Origin: Corynebacterium sp. sy039
Lineage (GTDB): Bacteria; Actinomycetota; Actinomycetes; Mycobacteriales; Mycobacteriaceae
Direction of reading: 5' to 3'
Assembly (NCBI RefSeq): GCF_007904105.1
Contig: NZ_CP042325.1
Coordinates: 744,001-808,000, forward strand
Length of the DNA: 64,000 nucleotides
A program made the position numbers and the translations under genes. The notes below the pieces were generated by a model. The model made no database searches, was not told the origin of the DNA, and worked only from the letters and a program-made list of their open reading frames with translations. Position 1 is the first letter of the stretch. The number at the start of each line of letters is the position of its first letter. This document shows, piece after piece, positions 48,179 through 56,842 of the stretch.

Positions 48179-49738
48179 ATGAAGATTATTTCTCGTGGTC
48201 CCGTTGCTCAGTTACGGCAAGGAAAAATTGAGGGAGTGATTATTGATCGCGTGCGTACCTGGCGCGGTGTTGCCTATGGACAAACTACAGCAAAGAAACG
48301 TCGCTTTCTTGCGCCTGTTCCAGTGCAACCCTGGCAAGGTATTAAGACTGCTTATGACTATGGCAAAGTTGCACCCCAACCAACATATGGTCTTAACGAC
48401 GCTGTTATTGGGTCACAGGATTGTCTTAACCTAGATATTGTACGACCAGATACTGACGACGTATTGCCCGTGGTTGTTTATTTTCATGGTGGCTCATTTA
48501 TCTATGGTTCCTCGCACCAACAGTTATTGCGTGGACACGGTTTTGCTCGAGATCTTAACGTGGTGTACGTATCAATCAATTTTCGCTTAGGGGTGCTTGG
48601 TTACCTGGATATGCGTTCTCTTGGTGATGATTGCGTTGCCAATCCTGCAGTTCTCGACCAAGTTTTGGCATTACAGTGGATCCGAGAAAATATCGCTGCT
48701 TTTGGTGGCGATCCACATAATGTCACCTTGATGGGCGAGTCTGCGGGTGGTGCTGCAGTATTAACGCTGATGTGCGTGCCAGCTACCCAAGGATTATTTC
48801 ACCGAGCTATTGCCCAATCACCACCAATTTCTGTTGTGCATTCTGCTGCACAGTCGCGTTTTTGGACAAAACAGTTGGTGCGTCGATTAGCGAAAAATTA
48901 CGGTCACCATGCGTTGCGTACTGCCAATTCTGAGTCTTCGCTATTGGCATATCTGCGTAAGATACCTACAAAAGACCTCATCCGTGCTGGGCAATCTATG
49001 TTGTGGCGCAGTCGAGAATTGTTTTATCTCAACTCCTGCTATGCGCCAACTGTAGATAAAACCACTCTGCCTTCGCACCCTCTTCATGTTTTTTCGCAGG
49101 GAAAACAGCATAAAGTTCCTCTGCTGATCGGAACGAACTCTGATGAAGTAGCTTTAGCTCAAGGTTTCTATATTCGGCAAAAGTCAAGAATCAAAGCAGC
49201 CACCCGGATGCTGGAAGATTTCGATCCTCAAGGCGCACCTGCTGTATTAGCGACCTATGGTGGAGCGCAACTGCGCAGAGATTTTGCCTTTTTGCTTGCC
49301 GACGCTCTTTTTTGGGCACCAGCGATGCAGGCTGCGCATTCTCATTGCACTCATGCAGATACGTGGATGTATCGTTTTGATTTTTCTCCTGCTCTACTTA
49401 AAAAACTTGGTTTAGGTGCTATGCATGCTATGGAATTGACCCCAGTTTTTGGTGATTTAACCGGCTCTAAAGTGTCTGCACTGCATAAGTTGGCTGGGAA
49501 AAATAATTTACTTGAGCTCAAAGAACAAATGCAGTACCACTGGGCTCACTTTATTCATCATGGTAATCCGGGGCATCACTGGCCTCGCTATGTAGCGCCT
49601 AATGATATTTTTCCAGGTAGAGCAACGAAAATTTTTGATCGTCATAGTCATGTGATTTATGATCCACAGCGTAATCGTCGTCAAGCATGGCAAAATTATG
49701 ACATGACCGAATGGGGAATAGGGCGACCAGAAGTATGA
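48179..49738 (+). CDS. Type-B carboxylesterase
   Basis: A 519-residue alpha/beta hydrolase that cleaves carboxylic esters. It has the type-B start VRTWRGVAYGQTTAKKRRF, the oxyanion hole YFHGGSFIYG, the nucleophile in GESAGGAA (Ser about 187), the acid in LIGTNSDEV and the histidine near GLGAMHAMELTPVFGD. No convincing signal peptide is seen from the ATG at 48179, although a hydrophobic stretch precedes it in the longer frame from 48101. It overlaps the FhuF-like gene by four bases, so the pair is coupled. Confidence 0.88.
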   Translation: MKIISRGPVAQLRQGKIEGVIIDRVRTWRGVAYGQTTAKKRRFLAPVPVQPWQGIKTAYDYGKVAPQPTYGLNDAVIGSQDCLNLDIVRPDTDDVLPVVVYFHGGSFIYGSSHQQLLRGHGFARDLNVVYVSINFRLGVLGYLDMRSLGDDCVANPAVLDQVLALQWIRENIAAFGGDPHNVTLMGESAGGAAVLTLMCVPATQGLFHRAIAQSPPISVVHSAAQSRFWTKQLVRRLAKNYGHHALRTANSESSLLAYLRKIPTKDLIRAGQSMLWRSRELFYLNSCYAPTVDKTTLPSHPLHVFSQGKQHKVPLLIGTNSDEVALAQGFYIRQKSRIKAATRMLEDFDPQGAPAVLATYGGAQLRRDFAFLLADALFWAPAMQAAHSHCTHADTWMYRFDFSPALLKKLGLGAMHAMELTPVFGDLTGSKVSALHKLAGKNNLLELKEQMQYHWAHFIHHGNPGHHWPRYVAPNDIFPGRATKIFDRHSHVIYDPQRNRRQAWQNYDMTEWGIGRPEV

Positions 49739-50535
49739 CACAAAACCTAGCCCAAGAGCTTGATCGTCTGGTATTGGATTATCCGCGGTTTAGTCCCTGC
49801 CTTGTTGTATCAGAGTCCTCTCAGATAATTAGTGCTCAGCAATTGCTCAGTAGTGAAGCCTTAGCTGATATCGCCACAGCATGCGCCGATATTTTCCACC
49901 TTGAGCAGTTGAAGCATCAGCTACATCTGTGGCTTTATACTTTTCTCAATGATGTGCTAAGCCCAGCACTGTATGTGATGATTCGCTCTGAGATAATCCC
50001 AGCAATAGACTTTTCCGATGACGCACACTCAGCAGCCTTGCTTTTTCGTCGAGATGCGCAAGGGTTTTGGTTTGGGCTACGACCACAGGCTCAAGCTCGT
50101 GACTATGAAGATATGGGTATGGGGATTGCTCGCAGTTTTGCTCCGATTATCGCTAAGATATGCGAGCACAGTGGAATGCGACCAGCACCTTTATGGGCAC
50201 TCGTCGCTGATGCCGTGGTGCAGTCGTCGATTGCTAGCGCCAATGAAGAACTAGAAACCGCAAAAGCTCTGCGCGCTATCCCGCAAATTTTGGCAGGAAT
50301 ACAACGACACAGTGCCTGGCCATTGCCTACACCGCGATTCGCCGAGCTTATCGACGACACCATAGTGGAACTTGCAGAGACTCATGATGTGGCGGCAGCG
50401 CCAGATGTGCTCGTGGCACATCGCTCTAGCTGCTGCATGATTTATCATTCGCCAGAGATTGCGAAATGCGTCTCGTGCCCGCATCAAGAAAAACAGCAGC
50501 GGTATGCTCGGATTATTGCGGCTTATGAGTATTAG
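49735..50535 (+). CDS. FhuF-like 2Fe-2S protein (putative ferric siderophore reductase)
   Basis: A 266-residue protein carrying, near its C-terminus, the exact FhuF cysteine pattern CC-X10-C-X2-C (CCMIYHSPEIAKCVSC), which in E. coli FhuF binds a 2Fe-2S cluster. FhuF reduces Fe(III) in hydroxamate siderophores in the cytoplasm. The middle of the protein matches the FhuF size class but no siderophore transporter is adjacent. The ATG overlaps the esterase TGA (ATGA). Reductase function is inferred from the motif. Confidence 0.75.
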   Translation: MTQNLAQELDRLVLDYPRFSPCLVVSESSQIISAQQLLSSEALADIATACADIFHLEQLKHQLHLWLYTFLNDVLSPALYVMIRSEIIPAIDFSDDAHSAALLFRRDAQGFWFGLRPQAQARDYEDMGMGIARSFAPIIAKICEHSGMRPAPLWALVADAVVQSSIASANEELETAKALRAIPQILAGIQRHSAWPLPTPRFAELIDDTIVELAETHDVAAAPDVLVAHRSSCCMIYHSPEIAKCVSCPHQEKQQRYARIIAAYEY

Positions 50536-50637
50536 TACGAAAATATCCAGCACGAAAGCCACAGAAGTATTAGGCTGGTGCCTGGATCATAAAAATGGTC
50601 TAGTTTCATCTCATGCCGAGGGCGAGGAGCCACAACA

Positions 50638-51465
50638 ATGAGTTTTTTTGAGGACATCGCAACTAGCCTTGATAACGCTGGTATTGAATCGCGGGTCAAT
50701 GATGATGTGATGTTTGTGCCAATTACTTCTGGCATTGAAATCCAATTCATTGAAATAGATGCAGATTTGCCAGCGGCAAATGTTTATATCGCTAATGCTG
50801 TTGCCGATGATGAAGAAGAACTATTTGATTCCGCACTGGTTTCTGTGGTGTTTTCTGTTGACGACGCAGTAAAAACAGTATTAGGGCATATCGCAACCGA
50901 CCAAGTAGTCACGGTACTTCAAGATCTTCTTGATGGTACTGATGAGCGCATTGCTGACTTAGAGTTTTTCCATGATCCTTTTGACGCTCGTGTGGTATAT
51001 GCAGGGGTAACACATACCTCTGTGATACGTGTGTGCGTGGAAAGCGAAGAAACAACCCCGACAGCGTCTGTAGTATTTATTGCTTTGGGGGAAGAACTAG
51101 CTTCTTATGCCAATGAGCGTGATGAAGTCCTGGCATCTTTGCATAATATCGACGGTGCAACCAAACGACAGCAGCAAAAACTCCTCTACGATATTGCATC
51201 GCATCCTGAGGACAATGAGGTGTTAGAGCTAGGCACCTTCGACGATTGGGACAAGCTTTTCGACGTCTTATCTCTTGCTGCAGATCAAGGAGCTGATTGG
51301 GAATCGCAATTAGTGCCTTTTGATGAATATGATGACGATTACTCAGAGTATGAGGTTTTTGATATATCGGATTACGACGAGATAGAGATAGACGACATAG
51401 ATGAAATAGCTGAGATGGATGAATACGCAGATGACCTTGAAGATTTTGAGGATACGGACGAATAA
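50638..51465 (+). CDS. Acidic hypothetical protein with Asp/Glu-rich tail
   Basis: A 275-residue protein of unknown family. The first 200 residues look like a soluble alpha/beta fold (DIATSLDNAGIESRVNDDVMF), perhaps duplicated; the last 45 residues are almost all Asp, Glu, Tyr and Ile. There is no signal peptide, membrane helix or cysteine pair. It ends seven bases before the nucleoside hydrolase, so it belongs to that unit. A DNA-mimic, metal-buffer or chaperone-like role for the tail is speculative. Confidence 0.7.
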   Translation: MSFFEDIATSLDNAGIESRVNDDVMFVPITSGIEIQFIEIDADLPAANVYIANAVADDEEELFDSALVSVVFSVDDAVKTVLGHIATDQVVTVLQDLLDGTDERIADLEFFHDPFDARVVYAGVTHTSVIRVCVESEETTPTASVVFIALGEELASYANERDEVLASLHNIDGATKRQQQKLLYDIASHPEDNEVLELGTFDDWDKLFDVLSLAADQGADWESQLVPFDEYDDDYSEYEVFDISDYDEIEIDDIDEIAEMDEYADDLEDFEDTDE

Positions 51466-51471
51466 CTCAGC

Positions 51472-52467
51472 GTGATATCGAACAACTTGCGACCATTACC
51501 AGTATTACTAGATTGTGATACTGGTATCGATGATGCTATTGCATTGATATATCTTGCTGCTTTGCACCACAAAGGCGACATCATTCTCACCGGCGTGAGT
51601 ACAAGCGCTGGAAATGTTAGTGCTCAGCAATGCGCCTGGAATTCTCGCTATATTCTAGATCTATGCGAGCTGGCAACTATTCCAGTGTCTCAGGGATCCA
51701 TGAATCCTTTGGTGGTGCCTCTCGTGACTACTCCTGAGACACATGGCGAAAGTGGTCTGGGCTATGTCCAGGTGACGGAAACAATGCTCACAAGCACCCC
51801 GCACAATAATTGGCAGGAGCTATGGACGCAGGTGCTTAGCACTACACCACAGGCTCATCTTATTGTTACCGGGCCGACCACTAATCTAGCTCGATGGATG
51901 GAGACTCATGGGCTGCCCCATAATGTGAGCATTATGGGGGGTAGTTTCCTTTACCCTGGCAACACCACGCCGACAGCGGAATGGAATTGTTGGGTGGATC
52001 CTCACGCTGCACAAAAGGTTTTTCAAGCTGCGCATTCTGCGCATCCTCTTAGATTGTGTTCGTTATCTGTCACCGAGAAAATGCTTATCACTCCAGAAGA
52101 TGTGACAAGACTTCGTGCGATATTTTCTGATCATATCCTTGCCGAGCTTATCGACGATGCCTTGCGGTTTTATTTCGAGTTTCATGAGCAACAAGGTGAA
52201 GGCTATCAAGCACAGATCCATGATCTATTAACGTGCATGATTGCCCTTGGGCGCGTTAAAACACACGTACGTCGTGTGACTGTTGATGTAGAAACAGAGT
52301 CAACGCTTATGCGTGGTACCACAGTTGCCGATTATAAGAATCACTGGGATAGTGCTGCTTCACATCGTGACTCGGTGGCACTGGTAATTGACGTGGATTT
52401 TGAGCAGGCTTATGCCGATTTTTTTAACGCAATGCAGTTTTTGGCTTCACACTTAGCAAGCAAATAG
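51472..52467 (+). CDS. Nucleoside hydrolase (IunH family)
   Basis: A 331-residue Ca2+-dependent hydrolase that splits the N-glycosidic bond of ribonucleosides to base and ribose. The family signature DXDXXXDD is present as DCDTGIDDAIAL near residue 14, and NCWVDPHAA near 175 matches the metal and nucleoside pocket. GTG start. With the ECF transporter genes downstream it suggests nucleoside uptake and salvage. Base preference is unknown. Confidence 0.9.
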   Translation: MISNNLRPLPVLLDCDTGIDDAIALIYLAALHHKGDIILTGVSTSAGNVSAQQCAWNSRYILDLCELATIPVSQGSMNPLVVPLVTTPETHGESGLGYVQVTETMLTSTPHNNWQELWTQVLSTTPQAHLIVTGPTTNLARWMETHGLPHNVSIMGGSFLYPGNTTPTAEWNCWVDPHAAQKVFQAAHSAHPLRLCSLSVTEKMLITPEDVTRLRAIFSDHILAELIDDALRFYFEFHEQQGEGYQAQIHDLLTCMIALGRVKTHVRRVTVDVETESTLMRGTTVADYKNHWDSAASHRDSVALVIDVDFEQAYADFFNAMQFLASHLASK

Positions 52468-52562
52468 GCTAGTATCCAACGTGAAAAGCTGTTTTTCGAG
52501 GTGACATAGAAAAGCAGTGTTCTTTGCTGCGCTCAAATTTTATCTGGAGAGAAAGAGACATA

Positions 52563-53333
52563 ATGTCACAGTCACAGACTCAATCTAATTTTACGCCAAC
52601 CCAGCGTGGGCTGGTACTTGCCGGTACGCTGCTTATCGTTGCCACATGGCTTTATTTGGTTATTACTCGTCCATCCGACTGGGAATCAGTTGGTGGGTCG
52701 TCGGCAGCTCTTATTACATTATTCGGTTATGTAGTTGGGGCGTTGCTATTGCTTGCTGGTACCTTGCCGACACTGCCTGCACGTACAATTGCGATAGTTC
52801 CTGTTGCTTTGGTGCTCAACATCGTGGTTGGGCAAATCATCGGTTCTATTGGTGTGCCGCTATACCTTGACTCAGTGGGGACAGTGCTCGTTGCTGCCTT
52901 GGCTGGTCCTGTTGCTGGCTTAGCGACGGGAACCTTAAGCTCTGTGGTGTGGGGATTGCTTACACCAGCAGCATTGCCTTTTGCTGCGGTAAGCGCATCT
53001 ATCGGTGCGTTTTCTGGTTGGCTCATTAAAAAAGGAGCCTTCAGAAATATCTTCACTGTGATTATCGCTGGGGCGATCTTGGGGATTGTATGTGGTTCAC
53101 TATCTTCACCGGTTGCTGCGTTTGTTTATGGTGGTACTGCTGGAGTAGGAACTGGTGCTGTAGTATCTGCGCTACGAGAAATGGGCAATTCCTTGCTGGC
53201 TTCGGTAACGCTGCAATCGTTTATTTCCGATCCGCTTGATAAAGCTATCGTCATGCTCATTGTATGGGTGACGGTTAAATCGTTGCCGAAACGTACTTTG
53301 GCTGCTCTAGCTCCTAAGAAACGTAAAGAATGA
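52563..53333 (+). CDS. ECF transporter substrate-binding (S) component
   Basis: A 256-residue membrane protein with six or seven helices. The segment VVGQIIGSIGVPLYLDSVGTVLVAALAGP and LATGTLSSVVWGLL resemble S components of the thiamine/HMP/cobalamin or nucleoside type. It captures the substrate and is powered by the T and A components encoded directly after. The ligand cannot be read directly; the nucleoside hydrolase suggests a nucleoside or base. ATG at 52563 with GAGAAAGAGAC upstream. Confidence 0.82.
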   Translation: MSQSQTQSNFTPTQRGLVLAGTLLIVATWLYLVITRPSDWESVGGSSAALITLFGYVVGALLLLAGTLPTLPARTIAIVPVALVLNIVVGQIIGSIGVPLYLDSVGTVLVAALAGPVAGLATGTLSSVVWGLLTPAALPFAAVSASIGAFSGWLIKKGAFRNIFTVIIAGAILGIVCGSLSSPVAAFVYGGTAGVGTGAVVSALREMGNSLLASVTLQSFISDPLDKAIVMLIVWVTVKSLPKRTLAALAPKKRKE

Positions 53334-53353
53334 TTGAGTGACGAGGAGGTACC

Positions 53354-54055
53354 ATGAAAGCTATTAACCCATTAACGGCTTTAGTATGTGGTTTTTCTTC
53401 TTGGATTCTTATTCTTGGTATCAATCATTTTGCGCTCTCACTTGTCGTTATAGCGAGTGCATGGATCATTGGCGTGGCAGCGACGCGTAATTTTTCGGTG
53501 GTGTTTAGCTCTTTGATGTTATCGCTGCCCTTTGCTTTTTCCGTGCTCATCATCCATGCTCCTTATGGTGAGTATCATATCCTTCCGTTTGTGACCAGTG
53601 ATGGTTTACTGGTCAGTGCTCAGTTGAGTCTGCGTTTTTGTGCACTTATGGCAGCAGTATTGTCTGCAATGACGTTCAGCAGCGTGCCGCTTTTAGTCAA
53701 GGCGATCCAGGCAACGAATATCAATCACAAATTGTCTTATATTCTCGGGGCAACATTGCAATTTTTGCCGCAGGCAACTCAAGCTGTTCAAGCTATGAAA
53801 GAAGCGCGTATTCTTGCTGGTTATAAATCGAAAATCAGTATTTACATCGGAATGTTAATCCCTGTGATTGTTTATGTGCTTAGTCAAGGTGCTCAGCGAA
53901 CATTAGCACTTGATCTTGCTGGTGTGGATAGGCCTGGTCCGCGTACTATATTGCGACCAGTTCCAGATACGAAAGGGCAGCAGATTGCCCGATTGCTGAT
54001 CCCGATTATTGCTGTGGTCATTGTTGTAGCGGTTAAAGTGTTGCTTAGGGGATAG
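53354..54055 (+). CDS. ECF transporter transmembrane (T) component
   Basis: A 233-residue membrane protein with five to six helices that couples the ATPase to the S component. The EcfT C-terminal coupling pattern is visible in QAVQAMKEARIL (A-R-x-L, about 146-157) and the second, PGPRTILRP, near 195. GAGGAGG precedes the ATG. It is placed between the S and A genes with short gaps. Confidence 0.85.
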   Translation: MKAINPLTALVCGFSSWILILGINHFALSLVVIASAWIIGVAATRNFSVVFSSLMLSLPFAFSVLIIHAPYGEYHILPFVTSDGLLVSAQLSLRFCALMAAVLSAMTFSSVPLLVKAIQATNINHKLSYILGATLQFLPQATQAVQAMKEARILAGYKSKISIYIGMLIPVIVYVLSQGAQRTLALDLAGVDRPGPRTILRPVPDTKGQQIARLLIPIIAVVIVVAVKVLLRG

Positions 54056-54058
54056 AAG

Positions 54059-55225
54059 ATGATTGATTATTCGGCGGGGACACGTAGCGTTATTATTGGT
54101 GATTCTGGTTCTGGGCTGAGCCGCTTTGCACAGGAAACGTATGAGGCAGATCCGGAAAATGTGGCGATTGCTAGTCAGAAAGCTGACAACAACATTACTT
54201 TCTTGCGCGATACTGTTATTGAAGAAGTGGTATTCGGCTTAGAGCAGCGTGGTATCGCTTCCGACGATATGCATCGTCGCGCACGGCACATTCTGACCCA
54301 GCTGGGGCTATGGCAGTTGAGTGAAGCAAACCCGGCGCAATTATCTGGTGGACAAACAAAACGACTTTCTATTGCTGAAGTAGCAATTCTCGAGCATAAA
54401 GTTTTATTTCTTGATAGCCCTTTTGCTGGTCTGGATCAACAGTCCATCCAGGCGGTTATTGATTTCATCGCGGGTTATCCAGGGGCAGTGATTTTGTTAC
54501 TTACTGAAGATCATGAATTGTTAGATGATTCTTTTCATCGCTTCTACCTATACGATGATTCTTTAACCACCCAAAAACCTGAGGAAAAACCATTTGAGAT
54601 TCCTGAACGCGTAGCATCTTCGGATGGTATTCGACGAGAAATTCCCATCGGAACTGTGCAGGCGGTGCGTGGGGTAAAGAAACGAAAGTTTTGGCAATTC
54701 CGTGCCCCGCAGCAGCGCGTTTTTAGGAGTGAAGAAATTTCTTTACCCTTGTTCCAAGGCGAAATAACATGGTTGCGCGGAGCTAACGGTGCAGGAAAAA
54801 CTTCCTTAATGCGTGCCATGGTAGGTTTTGATGGTGCAGAGGGGCTCGATGTATCCGTTACGATGCAAACCCAGCAGGCAACGGATCAAGTTTTTAGCAC
54901 GACTATGTCGCAATTTGTTGGTAATGATGAGTTATTGGCACAGTGGGGGATTGACCCTGAGATGCATCCTTATGATGTGCCTCAGGCACATCTGCGTCTT
55001 GGGCAAGTAGCAGCAGTATTGGGGAGAAAAACCCAAGTAGTGCTGCTTGATGAGCCTGATGTTGGACTTGATAGACATTCGCGGCAGTATTTTCATCACC
55101 TTCTAGCAGCAGCACTTCGGCAAGGTCAAGCAATGGTTCTTACTTGCCATGATGCACGCGTGATATCAGAAATGCGTCAGTACTGTACAGTCAATGAGGT
55201 CTTTTTGCCTTCTCCTGTTGCTTAA
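54059..55225 (+). CDS. ECF transporter ATPase: fused, asymmetric double ABC domain
   Basis: A 388-residue fusion of two ATP-binding domains. Domain 1 (1 to about 165) keeps the signature LSGGQ but its Walker A reads GDSGSGLS (Lys replaced by Leu) and Walker B VLFLDSP has Ser instead of the catalytic Glu. Domain 2 (about 215-388) keeps Walker A GANGAGKTS, Walker B VVLLDEP and a switch His (TCHD), but its signature is HLRLGQ. In a head-to-tail dimer, one composite site is intact and the other wholly degenerate. It starts three bases after EcfT. The 4-base overlap at its end is with a convergent gene. Confidence 0.88.
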   Translation: MIDYSAGTRSVIIGDSGSGLSRFAQETYEADPENVAIASQKADNNITFLRDTVIEEVVFGLEQRGIASDDMHRRARHILTQLGLWQLSEANPAQLSGGQTKRLSIAEVAILEHKVLFLDSPFAGLDQQSIQAVIDFIAGYPGAVILLLTEDHELLDDSFHRFYLYDDSLTTQKPEEKPFEIPERVASSDGIRREIPIGTVQAVRGVKKRKFWQFRAPQQRVFRSEEISLPLFQGEITWLRGANGAGKTSLMRAMVGFDGAEGLDVSVTMQTQQATDQVFSTTMSQFVGNDELLAQWGIDPEMHPYDVPQAHLRLGQVAAVLGRKTQVVLLDEPDVGLDRHSRQYFHHLLAAALRQGQAMVLTCHDARVISEMRQYCTVNEVFLPSPVA

Positions 55226-55725
55226 GCTGCTTGGCTCGTGTTCTCAAAAAGAGATGCAGGGGAAGGAATCGGTGTGAAATCTTTGTCCACGAGCCAGGCA
55301 AACGTAGGGGTACTTTCATGCACAAACTCATGAATACAGTGGCTATATTTAGCGCCAGCTATTGCAGTAACCCAAGCATACGCAGTATCTTGCGCAACAT
55401 AACCACTGTGCGGATCACTTATCCTCATGCTCACGACATATGCCGGAGTAGCTGTTGCTCCATAACCTGTCATTCTTGCTTGAATCCGCATACCAACTCG
55501 GTGACGACTCAGTGCGAGTACAAGTTTCTCGCCCCGTGGTGTGACAGGAAGTTTTTTCCGCAGCGGGCGCCAGTGTGGCATTGGGCGCGCAAGCGAACGT
55601 GGATGTTTGAGCATGGTATGAATCTGCGCAATGGTTTCCGGATGGGTCGCAGAAATAGTATGTGCAGATAATGAACGACGACGAAGATGACGTTGTGCAG
55701 AGGGGAAGTTGATTACTTTTTTCAT
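55222..55725 (-). CDS. Hypothetical basic protein
   Basis: A 167-residue protein with an arginine-rich N-terminus (RHLRRRSLS) and a compact C-terminal part with one Cys (AGAKYSHCIHEFVHE). I recognise no family. No membrane helix or signal peptide. It is convergent with the ECF ATPase gene (four-base overlap) and divergent from the epimerase gene. It resembles short hypothetical proteins in actinobacteria named Rv3651-like or DUF6459-like only in composition; no claim is made. Confidence 0.6.
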   Translation of the reverse strand: MKKVINFPSAQRHLRRRSLSAHTISATHPETIAQIHTMLKHPRSLARPMPHWRPLRKKLPVTPRGEKLVLALSRHRVGMRIQARMTGYGATATPAYVVSMRISDPHSGYVAQDTAYAWVTAIAGAKYSHCIHEFVHESTPTFAWLVDKDFTPIPSPASLFENTSQAA

Positions 55726-55832
55726 GGTGGTAGACCTTAATTTTTATCGGCGACATAATCTCAAAAAAGGATAGAACATATTTTCGATTTTGTCTATGGT
55801 GTAAATCGCTGTTTTCTGGAAAAATTTTCCTT

Positions 55833-56744
55833 ATGACTCCTTCTGGAAACGCATATACAGTAATCAAGCTGGGCTACCAAGATTACGAGGCGGAAATTTC
55901 CACTTATGGTGGCGGTATTAAAGCCCTGACCTACAAGGGGAAAAACTTAGTTGAACCATATCCTGACTCCATGACTCCGCCTATGGCATCGGGTGTGGTA
56001 CTCGCCCCGTGGCCCAATCGGATTGAAGATGGTCGCTACCAGTTTCAAGGAAAAAGTTACCAGCTGCCGATAACGGAGCCTGAGCGTGCTAATGCCATTC
56101 ATGGTTTAGTTTTGGATCGAATATGGCAGGTTATTCAAGCACATCCGCACTCTGTGGAATTAGGGATTTCGTGTGGACCGGAGCTTGGTTTTCCTTGGCA
56201 AATAGATATTCGGGCACGATATGTACTAGACGGGCATGGGCTTCATGCTGATTTTATTGCGCGAACACCATATCGAGCAGCACCTTATGCTTTTGGCTTG
56301 CATACATACCTTTGTGCTCAGGATATAGATCCGGCACAATGTGTGCTGCAGGTGAGCGTCGATAAGCAACTTGCGTTGAGTGATCAAAGAAAACTGCCAC
56401 AAGGGATCGTAAAAGCTACACGACGAGCAGCCGACTTGGCGGCAGGGATAGCATTGCGCGGTCAATTTTTTGATGACTGCTTCTACTGGTCTGGTTCTGG
56501 TGGGGTTCGTGCCCAATTAGAACACAATGGTTGTGGGGTGGAGATGTTGTGCAGTCCGAATTTGCGGTGGCAACAGATTTTTACGCCTCATGATTTTCCA
56601 ACGTCTCCTACTGGGCGGGCAGTGGCGATCGAGCCAATGAGTGCTCCTCCCAATGCTTTCGTGACTGGCACAGATCTTGTGGTACTGACGGCTGAGAACT
56701 CTGTGGAGCATAAAATACTCATCAGGGCACTAGAAAATAGCTGA
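55833..56744 (+). CDS. Aldose 1-epimerase family protein
   Basis: A 303-residue beta-sandwich protein that interconverts alpha and beta anomers of a sugar, or acts as a sugar-phosphate epimerase. Key motifs are VVLAPWPNRIEDGRY (substrate Arg), NAIHGLVLDRIW with the catalytic His, YAFGLHTYLCA with the second His, and AIEPMSAPPNAF with the catalytic Glu. The usual GalM context is missing. Substrate unknown. Confidence 0.88.
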   Translation: MTPSGNAYTVIKLGYQDYEAEISTYGGGIKALTYKGKNLVEPYPDSMTPPMASGVVLAPWPNRIEDGRYQFQGKSYQLPITEPERANAIHGLVLDRIWQVIQAHPHSVELGISCGPELGFPWQIDIRARYVLDGHGLHADFIARTPYRAAPYAFGLHTYLCAQDIDPAQCVLQVSVDKQLALSDQRKLPQGIVKATRRAADLAAGIALRGQFFDDCFYWSGSGGVRAQLEHNGCGVEMLCSPNLRWQQIFTPHDFPTSPTGRAVAIEPMSAPPNAFVTGTDLVVLTAENSVEHKILIRALENS

Positions 56745-56842
56745 GTGATAAGTTACACATATATTTTTCTCGTGTGTAAGTGTCACTAAATGAATGTTTG
56801 AGTAGGTAAAACAAGCGCCCATAGCGTAGGTTTGTAAGAGAG

